From Paracoccaceae bacterium (lineage in GTDB: Bacteria > Pseudomonadota > Alphaproteobacteria > Rhodobacterales > Rhodobacteraceae), in NCBI GenBank assembly GCA_002402045.2, contig NVUX02000026.1, positions 62,001 through 126,000 of the forward strand: a DNA stretch of 64,000 bases, read 5' to 3'. The translations under genes and the position numbers were made by a program. This document shows positions 45,640 to 54,566 of this stretch, piece by piece. Below the pieces are notes generated by a model. The model was not told the DNA's origin. It searched no databases and was given only the letters and a program-made list of their open reading frames with translations. How positions within the stretch are numbered: the first letter of the stretch is position 1; every line of letters begins with the position of its first letter.

Positions 45640-47763
45640 TTAGCCCTCTTGCTTGATCTCTTCACCAGTTTCCTGATCAACCACTTTCATGGAAAGGCGA
45701 ACTTTGCCGCGGTCGTCAAAGCCCATAAGTTTTACTTTAACTTCTTGGCCCTCTTTCAGGATGTCTTTCGGGTGGTTTACCCGCTCGTTCGCCAGCTGGC
45801 TCACGTGTACAAGGCCGTCGCGCTTGCCAAAGAAGTTCACGAAGGCTCCGAAGTCCATCAGTTTCACAACTTTACCAGTGTAGATCTTGCCAGCTTCAGG
45901 CACGGCCACGATCTCGTTGATCATCGCCATGGCTTTCTCGATGCTGGCCGCGTTTGCGGAAGCGATCTTGATAACGCCATCGTCGTTGATATCAACCTTA
46001 GCGCCAGAAACCTCAACGATTTCGCGGATAACCTTACCGCCCGAACCGATAACTTCACGGATTTTATCCGCTGGTACCTGCATGGTTTCAATGCGCGGTG
46101 CGTGCACCGAGAAATCGCCAGCGCCGGTAAGGGCTTTAGCCATTTCAGCCAAAATAGTCATCCGGCCTTCTTTAGCTTGATCCAAGGCAACCTTCATGAT
46201 GTCAGCAGTAATGCCGGCAACTTTGATGTCCATCTGCATGGTGGTAATACCGTTTTCGGTACCGGCCACTTTGAAGTCCATATCGCCGAGGTGGTCTTCG
46301 TCACCCAAGATGTCGGTCAACACAGCGTATTCGCCGTTGTCTTGCAGGATAAGGCCCATGGCCACACCGGCAACAGCATTTTTAAGCGGCACACCAGCAT
46401 CCATCATTGCCAGCGAACCACCACAAACGGACGCCATTGAGCTGGAGCCGTTGGACTCGGTGATTTCAGAAACCACACGCACGGTGTAGGGGAAATCTGT
46501 CGCGGCAGGCAAAACAGCCTGAAGTGCGCGCCAAGCCAACTTGCCGTGGCCAATTTCGCGGCGGCCCGGGCCAAACATGCGGCCAGCTTCACCAACCGAG
46601 TAAGGAGGGAAGTTATAGTGCAGCATGAAGTTGGAGCGGCTGGTGCCGTGCAGGGCGTCTATGATTTGCTCATCATCGCCGGTGCCGAGCGTGGTCACCA
46701 CAAGGCCCTGAGTCTCGCCACGGGTAAACAGCGCTGAGCCGTGGGTGCGAGGCAAGAAGCCAACTTCGGAAACAATCGGGCGCACGGTGGTGAGGTCACG
46801 ACCATCAATCCGCTTGCCGGTTTTGATGATATCGCCGCGAACAACCTCAGATTCAAGCTTCTTGAAAGCGCTATCCAAGTTGCTATCCTCAAGGTCTTCC
46901 TCGGTGAGGGCTTCCTTGATGCTGGCACGAGCAGCTTTAATAGCCGTGGTGCGCTCTTGCTTGTCGGTGTTACCAAAAGCAGCGCGCATTGTGTCTTCAC
47001 CAGCGGCTTTCACCTTGGCGTAAAGCTCTGCGTAATCAGGGGCTTTAAAGTCAAACGGCTCTTTGGCAGCTTCGCCAGCGAGATCCATGATCATGTCGAT
47101 CACGGGCTGCATTTGGGCGTGGCCAAACTCAACAGCGCCCAGTACTTCAGCTTCGGAAAGCTCATATACTTCGGATTCAACCATCATTACGGCGTCTTTT
47201 GTACCGGCAACAATCAGGTCGAGCCGCTGCTCGGGGTTGTTGCGCAGGTCTTGCATATCGTCAACCGAAGGGTTGAGCACATAAGAGCCATCGGTGAAGC
47301 CAACGCGCGCACAGCCAATAGGGCCGCGGAACGGTGCGCCAGAAAGTGTAAGCGCAGCAGAGGCAGCGATCATGGCAACCACATCAGGGTCGTTTTCCAG
47401 ATCGTGCGAAAGCACAGTACAAATCACTTGGGTTTCGTGCTTGAAGCCAGGCACAAACAGCGGGCGGATCGGACGGTCGATCAGGCGGCTTGTCAGGGTT
47501 TCTTTTTCAGAAGGGCGGGCTTCACGCTTGAAGAAACCACCGGGGATTTTGCCCGCAGCGTAATATTTCTCTTGGTAATGAACGGTCAGCGGGAAGAAAT
47601 CAAAGCCGGCTTTTGGCTTCTTTTCAAATACAACGGCGGCGAGAACACTGGTTTCGCCGTAAGTGGCGATTACGGCAGCATCGGCTTGGCGTGCAACTTT
47701 TCCGGTTTCGAGCGTTAGGGTATCATGTCCCCACTCGATAGATTTTTTTACAACATTAAACAT
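45640..47763 (-). CDS. pnp: Polynucleotide phosphorylase
   Basis: PNPase degrades RNA 3'-5' with phosphate and can be part of the degradosome. The 707-residue protein has two RNase PH-like domains (first with [18 protein letters not shown], second with [20 protein letters not shown] and the catalytic [15 protein letters not shown]). A KH domain ([20 protein letters not shown]) and a C-terminal S1 domain ([20 protein letters not shown]) follow. It lies downstream of rpsO, the usual order, but a strong terminator stands between them. Confidence 0.97.
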   Translation of the reverse strand: MFNVVKKSIEWGHDTLTLETGKVARQADAAVIATYGETSVLAAVVFEKKPKAGFDFFPLTVHYQEKYYAAGKIPGGFFKREARPSEKETLTSRLIDRPIRPLFVPGFKHETQVICTVLSHDLENDPDVVAMIAASAALTLSGAPFRGPIGCARVGFTDGSYVLNPSVDDMQDLRNNPEQRLDLIVAGTKDAVMMVESEVYELSEAEVLGAVEFGHAQMQPVIDMIMDLAGEAAKEPFDFKAPDYAELYAKVKAAGEDTMRAAFGNTDKQERTTAIKAARASIKEALTEEDLEDSNLDSAFKKLESEVVRGDIIKTGKRIDGRDLTTVRPIVSEVGFLPRTHGSALFTRGETQGLVVTTLGTGDDEQIIDALHGTSRSNFMLHYNFPPYSVGEAGRMFGPGRREIGHGKLAWRALQAVLPAATDFPYTVRVVSEITESNGSSSMASVCGGSLAMMDAGVPLKNAVAGVAMGLILQDNGEYAVLTDILGDEDHLGDMDFKVAGTENGITTMQMDIKVAGITADIMKVALDQAKEGRMTILAEMAKALTGAGDFSVHAPRIETMQVPADKIREVIGSGGKVIREIVEVSGAKVDINDDGVIKIASANAASIEKAMAMINEIVAVPEAGKIYTGKVVKLMDFGAFVNFFGKRDGLVHVSQLANERVNHPKDILKEGQEVKVKLMGFDDRGKVRLSMKVVDQETGEEIKQEG

Positions 47764-47904
47764 GTTTTTCCTTTATCTACGGGCCTTGCCCCCTGGCAAT
47801 CCCGCTGGCCTCCGTTTCGTTTACATCCCATTACCGTGCCTGAGGCCAAGGCGGCGGCGGATAGCATCTGGCGGTATAATCAGGCCCCACCCAGCCCTTA
47901 CATG

Positions 47905-47934
47905 CAAAAACGCGCCCAGATGGGCGCGTTTTTG
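47905..47934 (-). terminator. Strong symmetrical terminator after rpsO
   Basis: The 13-base arms 47905-47917 and 47922-47934 (CAAAAACGCGCCC and its complement) are perfect around a four-base loop and end in a T-run on either strand. It begins 8 bases beyond the rpsO stop and should separate rpsO from pnp transcripts. Its symmetry makes it potentially bidirectional. Confidence 0.85.
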
Positions 47935-47941
47935 CGAATTT

Positions 47942-48211
47942 CTAGCGGCGAATGCCGAGGCGTTTAATCAGGTCTTGGTAACGCGGCTCGTCTCTGCCTT
48001 TTACGTAATCAAGCAATTTGCGGCGCAGAGCCACCATTTTCAGCAACCCACGGCGAGAATGGTTATCTTTTTTGTGAGTTTTAAAGTGCTCGGTCAGCGT
48101 GGCGATACGGCTGGACAGGATCGCGATCTGCACGTCCGGGGAGCCGGTGTCACCTTCTTTGGTGGCGAAATCTTTGATAAGGCTTGCTTTAAGCTCTGGA
48201 GTAATCGACAT
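47942..48211 (-). CDS. rpsO: 30S ribosomal protein S15
   Basis: S15 binds the central domain of 16S rRNA early in 30S assembly. The 89-residue product is the universal length and has the conserved [17 protein letters not shown] (about 19-35), the [20 protein letters not shown] helix (about 51-70) and the ending LIKRLGIRR. The gene order rpsO-pnp is typical. Confidence 0.98.
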   Translation of the reverse strand: MSITPELKASLIKDFATKEGDTGSPDVQIAILSSRIATLTEHFKTHKKDNHSRRGLLKMVALRRKLLDYVKGRDEPRYQDLIKRLGIRR

Positions 48212-48294
48212 CGGTATATCCTTTATTTTTAAGGTTTATAAGCCCGTTTGTGCACGGCCGCTGCCAAGATGTCGTCTAGCGGGGTCAAACACAA

Positions 48295-48320
48295 AAAGGG
48301 CCGCCAAAGAGAATCCCTTT
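48295..48320 (-). terminator. Possible weak terminator downstream of recQ
   Basis: On the minus strand AAAGGG (48315-48320) and CCCTTT (48295-48300) can pair around a 14-base loop, followed by TTTGTG. The stem is short and lies 170 bases beyond the recQ stop, so it may not be functional. The whole 48212-48489 gap holds no other gene that I can see. Confidence 0.35.
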
Positions 48321-48489
48321 AGCGACAGGCAGGATATAGGGCTTTTGGGGGGTAAAGGGAAGCAAATTCTCCCCGGGCCAAATTGCCAAAACGGCCTAGG
48401 GTGAATCGGGCATGCGAAAGAGGGAAATGCCAGCAAAAACGTAGCAGGGCTTGGCCAGAAAAGGCGGTTTAGCCACGCGATGCTGCTGC

Positions 48490-50550
48490 TCACTCGCTGT
48501 CGTTGATCAGCTTAAGAAATACGGTGCCAAACCGTTCGGATTTTTTGTCGCCAATACCGGATATCCGCGCCAAAGCGTCAAGGCTCGTTGGCCTTTGTGC
48601 CGCGACCTTTGCCAAAGTGGTATTTGCGCAAAAAAGATAGGTATCCATGCCGCTTTCCCCGCGCACCAGCTCCAGCTGGGCGGCTTGTAGTTGGTCAAAC
48701 AGCGGCCCGGCGGCGCGCCCCGCCAGCTTTCGGCGTGCGGGGTGAACCTCGGGGGGCTTGGATTGGGTGATGACTTCAAGAAACAACGCGCCGTAGCGCT
48801 CTAGTTTCTTTTGGCCAACGCCGGAAATGTGGGAAAATTCGTCTAACTCCTTGGGTTGCTGCCGCGCCATTTCTGAGAGCGCTTTATCGGCAAACACCAC
48901 ATAAGGCGGCACTCTGGCCTCGGTCGAAATTTTGGTGCGCAATGCCCGCAGCGCCGAAAATAGCGCTTCGTCTTCCTCAGGAACGATAGCCGCTGGCCTG
49001 TGCACCGGCCCCGCCGCTGCCGCCTTTTCAATGGTATCGCGGCGCAGATCAATGGTTTCTTCCCCGCGCAAAATTGCCCGCGCGCTTTCCATCATTCGCA
49101 GCGCCCCATAGCGCTCCATATCTGGCCGCACCAAATCTCGCCCTGTCATTTGCCGGAATATCGCCTGCCATTCGGCCTTGGAATACTCGGTGCCAATGCC
49201 AAAAGTTTGCAGGTTATGATGCCCGCGCTGGGTAATTTTGGGGGTGTTTTTACCCAGCAAAATATCAATCAGGTGGTTCGCCCCAAAGCGCTCCTCGGTG
49301 CGCAGCATAGCCGAAAGCGCTTTGCGCACCGCCGTTGTGCCGTCAAACAGCTCGGGCGGGTTTTCGCATTGGTCACAATTTCCGCAAGGCTCGGCCATCA
49401 CTTCGCCAAAATAGGCCAGCAGCACTTGGCGGCGGCATTTCAGCGCTTCGGCAAGGCCAAGCAATGAGTTTAGCCGCCCGTGGTCGGCCTCTTTGCGCTC
49501 CCTCGGGGCCATCCCCTCGTCAATTTGCGCACGGCGCAGGCGAATATCATCGGCACCATAAAACGTAATCGTATCGGCGGGGGCACCATCGCGGCCCGCG
49601 CGGCCCACTTCTTGGTAATAGGCCTCCACCGATTTTGGCAGGTCGGCATGCACCACAAAACGGATATCGGGCTTATCAACCCCCATCCCAAAGGCCACGG
49701 TGGCGCACATCACCAGCCCATCTGCGGTTTTAAAGCGGGCCTCGGCGGCGCGACGGTCATCGGGCAGCATGCCCGCGTGATAGTGCTGAGATTGGTGACC
49801 CTCTTTTGCCAGCGCCGTGGCCAGCTGTTCAGTTTTATTTCGCGAAGAGCAATAAATAATGCCGGGCTGGCCTTTTCGGGCTGCCACAAAGGCCAGCACC
49901 TGCTCGCGCGGTTTGTTTTTTGGCTCAAAAGCAAGGCGAAGATTCGGGCGGTCAAAGCCGCCGATAAACACATTTGGTGGGCTGCTAAACAGCTTGGCGA
50001 TTATTTCGGCCTGCGTGCCCTCATCGGCCGTGGCCGTAAGCGCAATGGTTTGCACCCCGCCGAGTTGCTCGCGCAGCGCACCGATTTTCAGGTAATCCGG
50101 CCGGAAATCATGCCCCCATTGGGAAACACAATGCGCCTCGTCCACCGCCAAAAGCTGCACATTCAGCCGTTTAAGTAAGCCGAGGCTGCCCGCATTGGCC
50201 AGCCGCTCGGGTGCCATATAAAGCAGCTTTAGCGTGCCAGCATCAATGTGCTGAAAAACATCTTCGGTCTCTTCTTCGGTGTTGAGTGAGGTCAGCGCCC
50301 CGGCAGCCACGCCCGCCTGTTGCAGGCTCGCGACTTGGTCACGCATCAGCGCAATCAGCGGCGAAATTACCACCGTAACCCCCGGGCGCGTTAGCGCAGG
50401 GAGTTGAAAACAAAGAGATTTACCAGCGCCGGTGGGCAGTATGGCTAGCACATCATTGCCGGCCTCTACGGCCTCCACAATCTCCTGCTGCCCGGGCCGA
50501 AAGCCCGAGAAGCCAAAAACATCGTCAAGAATCTGGGCGGTGGTGCTCAC
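48490..50550 (-). CDS. recQ: ATP-dependent DNA helicase RecQ
   Basis: RecQ unwinds DNA 3'-5' in recombination and repair. The 686-residue protein has the Q motif (GFRPGQQEIVEAVEAG), Walker A LPTGAGKSL (about 36-44), VDEAHCVSQWGHDFRPDY (about 136-153), QEVGRAGRDG motif VI, and a zinc-binding region with CRRQ then CGNCDQC (about 380-400). It ends with two HRDC domains (each ending in a Gly-x-Gly-x-Lys-Lys pattern). Two HRDC domains are more than E. coli RecQ carries but occur in other bacteria. Confidence 0.96.
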   Translation of the reverse strand: MSTTAQILDDVFGFSGFRPGQQEIVEAVEAGNDVLAILPTGAGKSLCFQLPALTRPGVTVVISPLIALMRDQVASLQQAGVAAGALTSLNTEEETEDVFQHIDAGTLKLLYMAPERLANAGSLGLLKRLNVQLLAVDEAHCVSQWGHDFRPDYLKIGALREQLGGVQTIALTATADEGTQAEIIAKLFSSPPNVFIGGFDRPNLRLAFEPKNKPREQVLAFVAARKGQPGIIYCSSRNKTEQLATALAKEGHQSQHYHAGMLPDDRRAAEARFKTADGLVMCATVAFGMGVDKPDIRFVVHADLPKSVEAYYQEVGRAGRDGAPADTITFYGADDIRLRRAQIDEGMAPRERKEADHGRLNSLLGLAEALKCRRQVLLAYFGEVMAEPCGNCDQCENPPELFDGTTAVRKALSAMLRTEERFGANHLIDILLGKNTPKITQRGHHNLQTFGIGTEYSKAEWQAIFRQMTGRDLVRPDMERYGALRMMESARAILRGEETIDLRRDTIEKAAAAGPVHRPAAIVPEEDEALFSALRALRTKISTEARVPPYVVFADKALSEMARQQPKELDEFSHISGVGQKKLERYGALFLEVITQSKPPEVHPARRKLAGRAAGPLFDQLQAAQLELVRGESGMDTYLFCANTTLAKVAAQRPTSLDALARISGIGDKKSERFGTVFLKLINDSE

Positions 50551-50553
50551 AGC

Positions 50554-50883
50554 CTAGCTGTCGTCGTCTTCCTTGGCGACATCGGCAACCTCTTCGAGAT
50601 TCGCCGTATCTTCCTCGTCGTCATCATCAAGCAGATCGTCGCCAGTGGCCTTAACCTCGTCTTCGTCGCTGTCATCCAGCACTACGTCGGCTTCGTCTAC
50701 CACAGGCGCTTTGGCTTTGCTTGCCCTGGCAGCTGCTACACGGCTCTTGCCGCTATCCATCAGGCTGTCAGCCGTAAACTCGGACCCGCAAGACGGGCAG
50801 GTCATCGGGTCATTTTGCAGGTCAAAAAAACGCACGGCACATTTGGGGCAAGCGCGCTTTACACCCCATTCTTCGTTGGGCAT
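50554..50883 (-). CDS. TIGR02300-family acidic zinc-ribbon protein
   Basis: The 109-residue protein has an N-terminal zinc ribbon with Cys12-x2-Cys15 and Cys29-x2-Cys32, containing the family's aromatic-Asp-Leu motif (RFFDLQNDPMTCPSC). A basic Ala-Lys middle follows, then a highly acidic tail (residues about 65-109) rich in Asp and Glu. This is the FYDLN-acid family, restricted mostly to alphaproteobacteria, with unknown function. It precedes recQ by three bases on the same strand, so the two are probably co-transcribed. Confidence 0.85.
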   Translation of the reverse strand: MPNEEWGVKRACPKCAVRFFDLQNDPMTCPSCGSEFTADSLMDSGKSRVAAARASKAKAPVVDEADVVLDDSDEDEVKATGDDLLDDDDEEDTANLEEVADVAKEDDDS

Positions 50884-51061
50884 GGTATTCCCTCGGTCAT
50901 AAATTGCAATTCAAACGCCAAGTGACACACCCATGGGGGTGTTGTCAAAGCCTTTGCGCCGGTTTGGCGGGCTAATTGCGGCAAAACGTCTATGCTGCAC
51001 CTGCGAAAAGAACTTGATGCAGTGCAATATTAGCGGTAGCGTCAGGCAAAAGGGGAACCAA

Positions 51062-52294
51062 ATGCTATATCACACCTATGAAATGACCCATGCCGCACTG
51101 GCACCCATGCGCGAAATGGCGCGCTTTAGCCGCGATGCGCTGGGCAATTCGGCAAACCCTTTATCCTCCAGCTATGGCGCGCGGGTTACCGCGGCGAGCT
51201 TGGATATGTTTGTTAAAGCCACCAAGCGCTACACCAAGCCCGAGTTTGAGCTGACAAGCACGGTGATTGACGGGGTCGAGGTGGCGGTGACCGAAGAAAT
51301 TGTGCTTAACCTGCCATTTTGCAACCTGCTGCGCTTTAAGCGCGATACCAAAGCAAAATCGCAAAAGCTGCTGATTGTTGCGCCGCTTTCCGGCCATTAT
51401 GCCACGCTTTTGCGCGGTACGGTTACGGAAATGCTGCCTGATCACGATGTTTATATCACCGATTGGACAGATTGCCGCGATGTACCCCTGAGCGAGGGTG
51501 AGTTTGATCTTGATGATTATACCGACTATTTAATTAAGTTTTGTGAGCTGCTCGGTGAGGGCGGAGAGCGCCCAGCGGTGCTGGCTGTTTGCCAGCCCGG
51601 CGTGCCAATGCTGGTGGCGGCGTCCCTTATGGCCGAGCGTGGCGATAGCTTCCGCCCCAGCTCCATGACCCTGATGGGCGCTCCGGTTGATACCGCGATG
51701 AACCCGCAAAAGCCCAATGAGCTGGCCACCACAAAGCCTTTGAGCTGGTTTGAGCAAAATGTGGTCACAAAAGTGCCGTGGCCCAATGCGGGCTTTATGC
51801 GCAAGGTTTACCCCGGGTTTTTGCAGCTTTCCGGTTTTATGTCTATGAATATGGAGCGCCATGTTGACGCTCACAAAGACCACTTTCAAAACCTCATAAA
51901 AGGCGATGGCGATAGCACTGATTCGCACCGGAAATTCTATGACGAATATATGGCGGTTATGGATCTTTCGGCGGGCTATTATCTGCAAACCATCGAGCGT
52001 ATTTTCCAAAAACGGCTACTGGCTGAGGGGGCTTACTATTATCGTGATACCCTTGTTGACCCCTCTAAAATTACGGATATCGCACTGTTGACCGTGGAAG
52101 GCGAGAAGGATGATATTACTGGCCTCGGCCAAACCGAAGCCGCGCATAAGCTGGTGAAAAGCCCAAAGGACATGCACCAGCATTATGTGCAGGAGGGCGT
52201 TGGGCATTACGGTGTATTTAACGGTTCTCGCTGGCGCAGCAAAATCGCACCGCTGGCAAAAGCGTTTATTGCCAAGCATCGGGCGAATGGCTGA
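51062..52294 (+). CDS. phaZ: Intracellular polyhydroxyalkanoate depolymerase
   Basis: PhaZ degrades stored polyhydroxybutyrate granules. The 410-residue protein matches the intracellular depolymerase family: LLIVAPLSGHYATLLRGTVT (about 103-122), YITDWTDCRDVPLSEGEFDL (about 131-150), the nucleophile region VCQPGVPML with Cys177 where lipases have Ser, and a final GHYGVFNGSRWR with the catalytic His. AGGGG precedes the ATG at 51062; the in-frame start at 50933 would add 43 atypical residues. The next gene starts before its stop. Confidence 0.92.
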   Translation: MLYHTYEMTHAALAPMREMARFSRDALGNSANPLSSSYGARVTAASLDMFVKATKRYTKPEFELTSTVIDGVEVAVTEEIVLNLPFCNLLRFKRDTKAKSQKLLIVAPLSGHYATLLRGTVTEMLPDHDVYITDWTDCRDVPLSEGEFDLDDYTDYLIKFCELLGEGGERPAVLAVCQPGVPMLVAASLMAERGDSFRPSSMTLMGAPVDTAMNPQKPNELATTKPLSWFEQNVVTKVPWPNAGFMRKVYPGFLQLSGFMSMNMERHVDAHKDHFQNLIKGDGDSTDSHRKFYDEYMAVMDLSAGYYLQTIERIFQKRLLAEGAYYYRDTLVDPSKITDIALLTVEGEKDDITGLGQTEAAHKLVKSPKDMHQHYVQEGVGHYGVFNGSRWRSKIAPLAKAFIAKHRANG

Positions 52295-52979
52295 AACCCT
52301 CACCATTGGCGCGCCTCCGATTACGGTGGAGCTACGCCGAAATGCCCGCGCCAAACGGATGACCTTGCGGGTGAGCGCGGTTGACGGCGTGGTGCGTCTA
52401 AGCCTCCCCAAGCGGGGAAGCTTAAAGGCGGCAAAACGGTTTTTGGTTGAGCAAGAAGCGTGGCTGCATGGCCATATTGGCAAAAGGCCAAAGCGGGTTG
52501 CTATTGCCGAAGGGCTTACAATTTCGCTGTATGGTGAGTCGTTTTTATTAAGGACCCACAGTAAATCGAGGGTCACTCTGGCACCCGATACCCTGTTTTT
52601 GCCAGATACCCGCCCCGCAGGGCAAGCCTTGGAAGGCTTTATAAAAACGCGCGCCAAAAGTGTGATCACAAAACTGGCAGATACGGATTCAACCACCCTT
52701 GGCATCTCATTTTCCAAGATCAGCCTGCGCGACCCGCGCTCGCGCTGGGGCTCTTGCAATACCGATGCTAACCTCATGTTTTCATGGCGCTTAATGTTGG
52801 CCCCTCCCGAAGTGCTTCGCTATGTGGTAGCCCATGAAGTGGCGCATTTGCGTGAGATGAATCACTCAAGCGCGTTCTGGGCTGAGGTGGCGGGCTTAAT
52901 GCCCGATTACGAGGCACCGCGCCGGTGGCTCAAGAGCAATGGCGGCCAGCTCCATCGGTTTGATTTCAAAAATACTTGA
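52287..52979 (+). CDS. YgjP-like metal-dependent hydrolase (M48-type)
   Basis: The 230-residue protein has the YgjP/DUF45 layout: a basic N-terminal domain, the conserved RDPRSRWGSC motif (148-157) and the zinc-protease HEVAH (183-187), with a further His in REMNHS (189-194). These proteins are probable zinc peptidases of unknown substrate. The ATG at 52287 overlaps the phaZ stop by 8 bases, so it is probably translated with phaZ. Confidence 0.88.
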   Translation: MAETLTIGAPPITVELRRNARAKRMTLRVSAVDGVVRLSLPKRGSLKAAKRFLVEQEAWLHGHIGKRPKRVAIAEGLTISLYGESFLLRTHSKSRVTLAPDTLFLPDTRPAGQALEGFIKTRAKSVITKLADTDSTTLGISFSKISLRDPRSRWGSCNTDANLMFSWRLMLAPPEVLRYVVAHEVAHLREMNHSSAFWAEVAGLMPDYEAPRRWLKSNGGQLHRFDFKNT

Positions 52980-52992
52980 CCAATGTGCAAAA

Positions 52993-53002
52993 TGTGATCA
53001 CA
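52993..53002. promoter_or_regulatory. Palindrome at the start of the GntR-type gene
   Basis: TGTGATCACA is a perfect 10-base palindrome, extended by partial symmetry (AA before, AA after). It ends one base before the first candidate start codon of the regulator, where an autoregulatory operator could lie. Confidence 0.4.
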
Positions 53003-53003
53003 A

Positions 53004-53657
53004 ATGGGTATGGCCAATAAAACCACAATGTCTGATCTCCTCCCTGCGCATGAGCAGGTTTATCGCGGTTTGCGCAGCGAAATTATGAACGGCGCCATGA
53101 AGCCCGGCACCGCGCTTACGCTTCGAGGTGTTGCCAAAGATTTTGGTTTTTCAATCACCCCTGTGCGCGAAGCCATCCGCCGCCTTTGCGCCGAGGGCGC
53201 GCTTAGCCTGTCGCCTTCGGGCCGCGTTAACACTCCTGAGCTTACAAATGACCGGATTGAAGAGCTTGCCGCCTTGCGTGCGCTGCTTGAGCCAGAGCTT
53301 GCCAGCCGCGCCCTGCCGCGGGCCCATACTGTGCTGATTGACCGGATGGAAGTGTTAAACGATACCATCGACAAAGCTATTATTCAGCAAGACGCTGCCG
53401 CTTATGTTCGCCTCAATTTGGAATTTCACCGCAGTCTCTATTTGCGCGCCCAAGCGCCAGCAATGCTGGCGATGGTTGAGACCGTCTGGTTGCAATCCGG
53501 CCCCACAATGCGGCAGCTTTATGGTAAAAGGCAGCGGCAATCGGCCTCGATCAACCACCGGAAAATCCTTGCGGCTTTGCGGGCCGGCGATGAAGCCAGC
53601 CTGCGCCTAGCCGTACGGCAAGACGTGCTTAATGGATTGCGAATGTTGGCCGAATAG
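53004..53657 (+). CDS. GntR-family transcriptional regulator (FCD type)
   Basis: The 217-residue protein has an N-terminal winged helix (VYRGLRSEIMNGAMKPGTAL, then SITPVREAIRRLCAEGALSL, about 52-71) and a C-terminal all-helical FCD effector domain (about 85-215). That domain has the metal-binding pattern around LEFHRSLYLRA and NHRKILAALRAGD. FCD regulators usually sense small organic acids or sugars. The effector here is unknown. There is no clear ribosome-binding site; ATG codons at 53004, 53010 and 53028 are all possible. Confidence 0.85.
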   Translation: MGMANKTTMSDLLPAHEQVYRGLRSEIMNGAMKPGTALTLRGVAKDFGFSITPVREAIRRLCAEGALSLSPSGRVNTPELTNDRIEELAALRALLEPELASRALPRAHTVLIDRMEVLNDTIDKAIIQQDAAAYVRLNLEFHRSLYLRAQAPAMLAMVETVWLQSGPTMRQLYGKRQRQSASINHRKILAALRAGDEASLRLAVRQDVLNGLRMLAE

Positions 53658-53671
53658 GCGTGCGCCCGAGG

Positions 53672-54463
53672 TTATTCCCCGCGCACGAGTTTGGCAAAAC
53701 GATCATAAATAGGTTCGGCCGCTGCAATAACGCTGCCAGATTTCAAGGGATCATCGCCCGTGATCACACCATCCAGCAAACCGCCGGCTTCTTTTACCAG
53801 CAATAGTCCTGCCGCCATGTCCCATGGGTTTAGCCCACGTTCCCAATAGCCATCATACCGGCCCGCTGCCACATATGCGAGGTCCAGCGCGGCAGAGCCC
53901 CAGCGACGCACGCCAGCACAAACCGGCAGAATGCGGGCTAGCTCGGAAATTGTGTCGGGCAGGTCGGCACGGCCGCCAAAAGGTAGGCCCGTGGCGTAAA
54001 TAGTTTCGATCATTGTTGTCCGGCCAGATACCCGAAGACGACGGTCATTGACCCAAGCGCCTGCACCCTTTTCCGAAGCAAAAAGCTCGTCTTTGATCGG
54101 GTCATAAACCACAGCCGCTACAATTTCGCCTTTGAACTCAAGCGCAATTGAAATCGCCCAGTGGGGCAAGCCGTGCAAAAAGTTGGTGGTGCCATCGAGT
54201 GGGTCTACAATCCAGCGGCGGGTTGGGTCATTGCCGATGATCTCGGGGAATTCCTCACCCAAGAAACCATAATTTGGCCGCGTCTCCATCAGGATCTCGC
54301 GAATCGTCTCTTCGGCCATTTTATCGGCTCGAGAAACAAAATCTCCCGGCCCTTTGGACGAGACCTGAAGGTTCTCGACCTCGTTAAAGTCGCGAATTAG
54401 TTTGCGAGAGGCCACACGGGCGGCCTTAATCATCAGGTTCATGTTGGCGGAGGCTTGGGACAT
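53672..54463 (-). CDS. suhB: Inositol-1-monophosphatase family protein SuhB
   Basis: SuhB-type enzymes dephosphorylate inositol phosphates and in E. coli also aid rRNA transcription. The 263-residue protein has the metal-binding motifs FLGEEFPE (about 67-74), WIVDPLDGTTNFLHGLP (about 83-99) and NPWDMAAGLLLVKEAGG (about 212-228). AGGTGA precedes the ATG at 54463; a GTG three codons earlier would include that site. It belongs to the same superfamily as cysQ but lacks the CysQ-specific KEF ending of the metal motif. Confidence 0.92.
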   Translation of the reverse strand: MSQASANMNLMIKAARVASRKLIRDFNEVENLQVSSKGPGDFVSRADKMAEETIREILMETRPNYGFLGEEFPEIIGNDPTRRWIVDPLDGTTNFLHGLPHWAISIALEFKGEIVAAVVYDPIKDELFASEKGAGAWVNDRRLRVSGRTTMIETIYATGLPFGGRADLPDTISELARILPVCAGVRRWGSAALDLAYVAAGRYDGYWERGLNPWDMAAGLLLVKEAGGLLDGVITGDDPLKSGSVIAAAEPIYDRFAKLVRGE

Positions 54464-54566
54464 CGGATTCACCTAGATAGCGTTGTAAGCGCTTCGTATA
54501 GGGGGTTTTGCAGCAAAGGCCAAGGGGGCGATTGATTGCAAGTGGCCGCGCGGCTAGGGTTGGCGC

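Noticed and set aside
46741-47718. 325-codon plus-strand reading frame
   Set aside because: It is antisense to pnp, which encodes clearly conserved domains. There is no recognisable protein.
49611-49625. Another copy of the small palindromic element (TTGGTAATAGG)
   Set aside because: Only a short string matches, it lies in a conserved motif of recQ, and there is no hairpin or second end.
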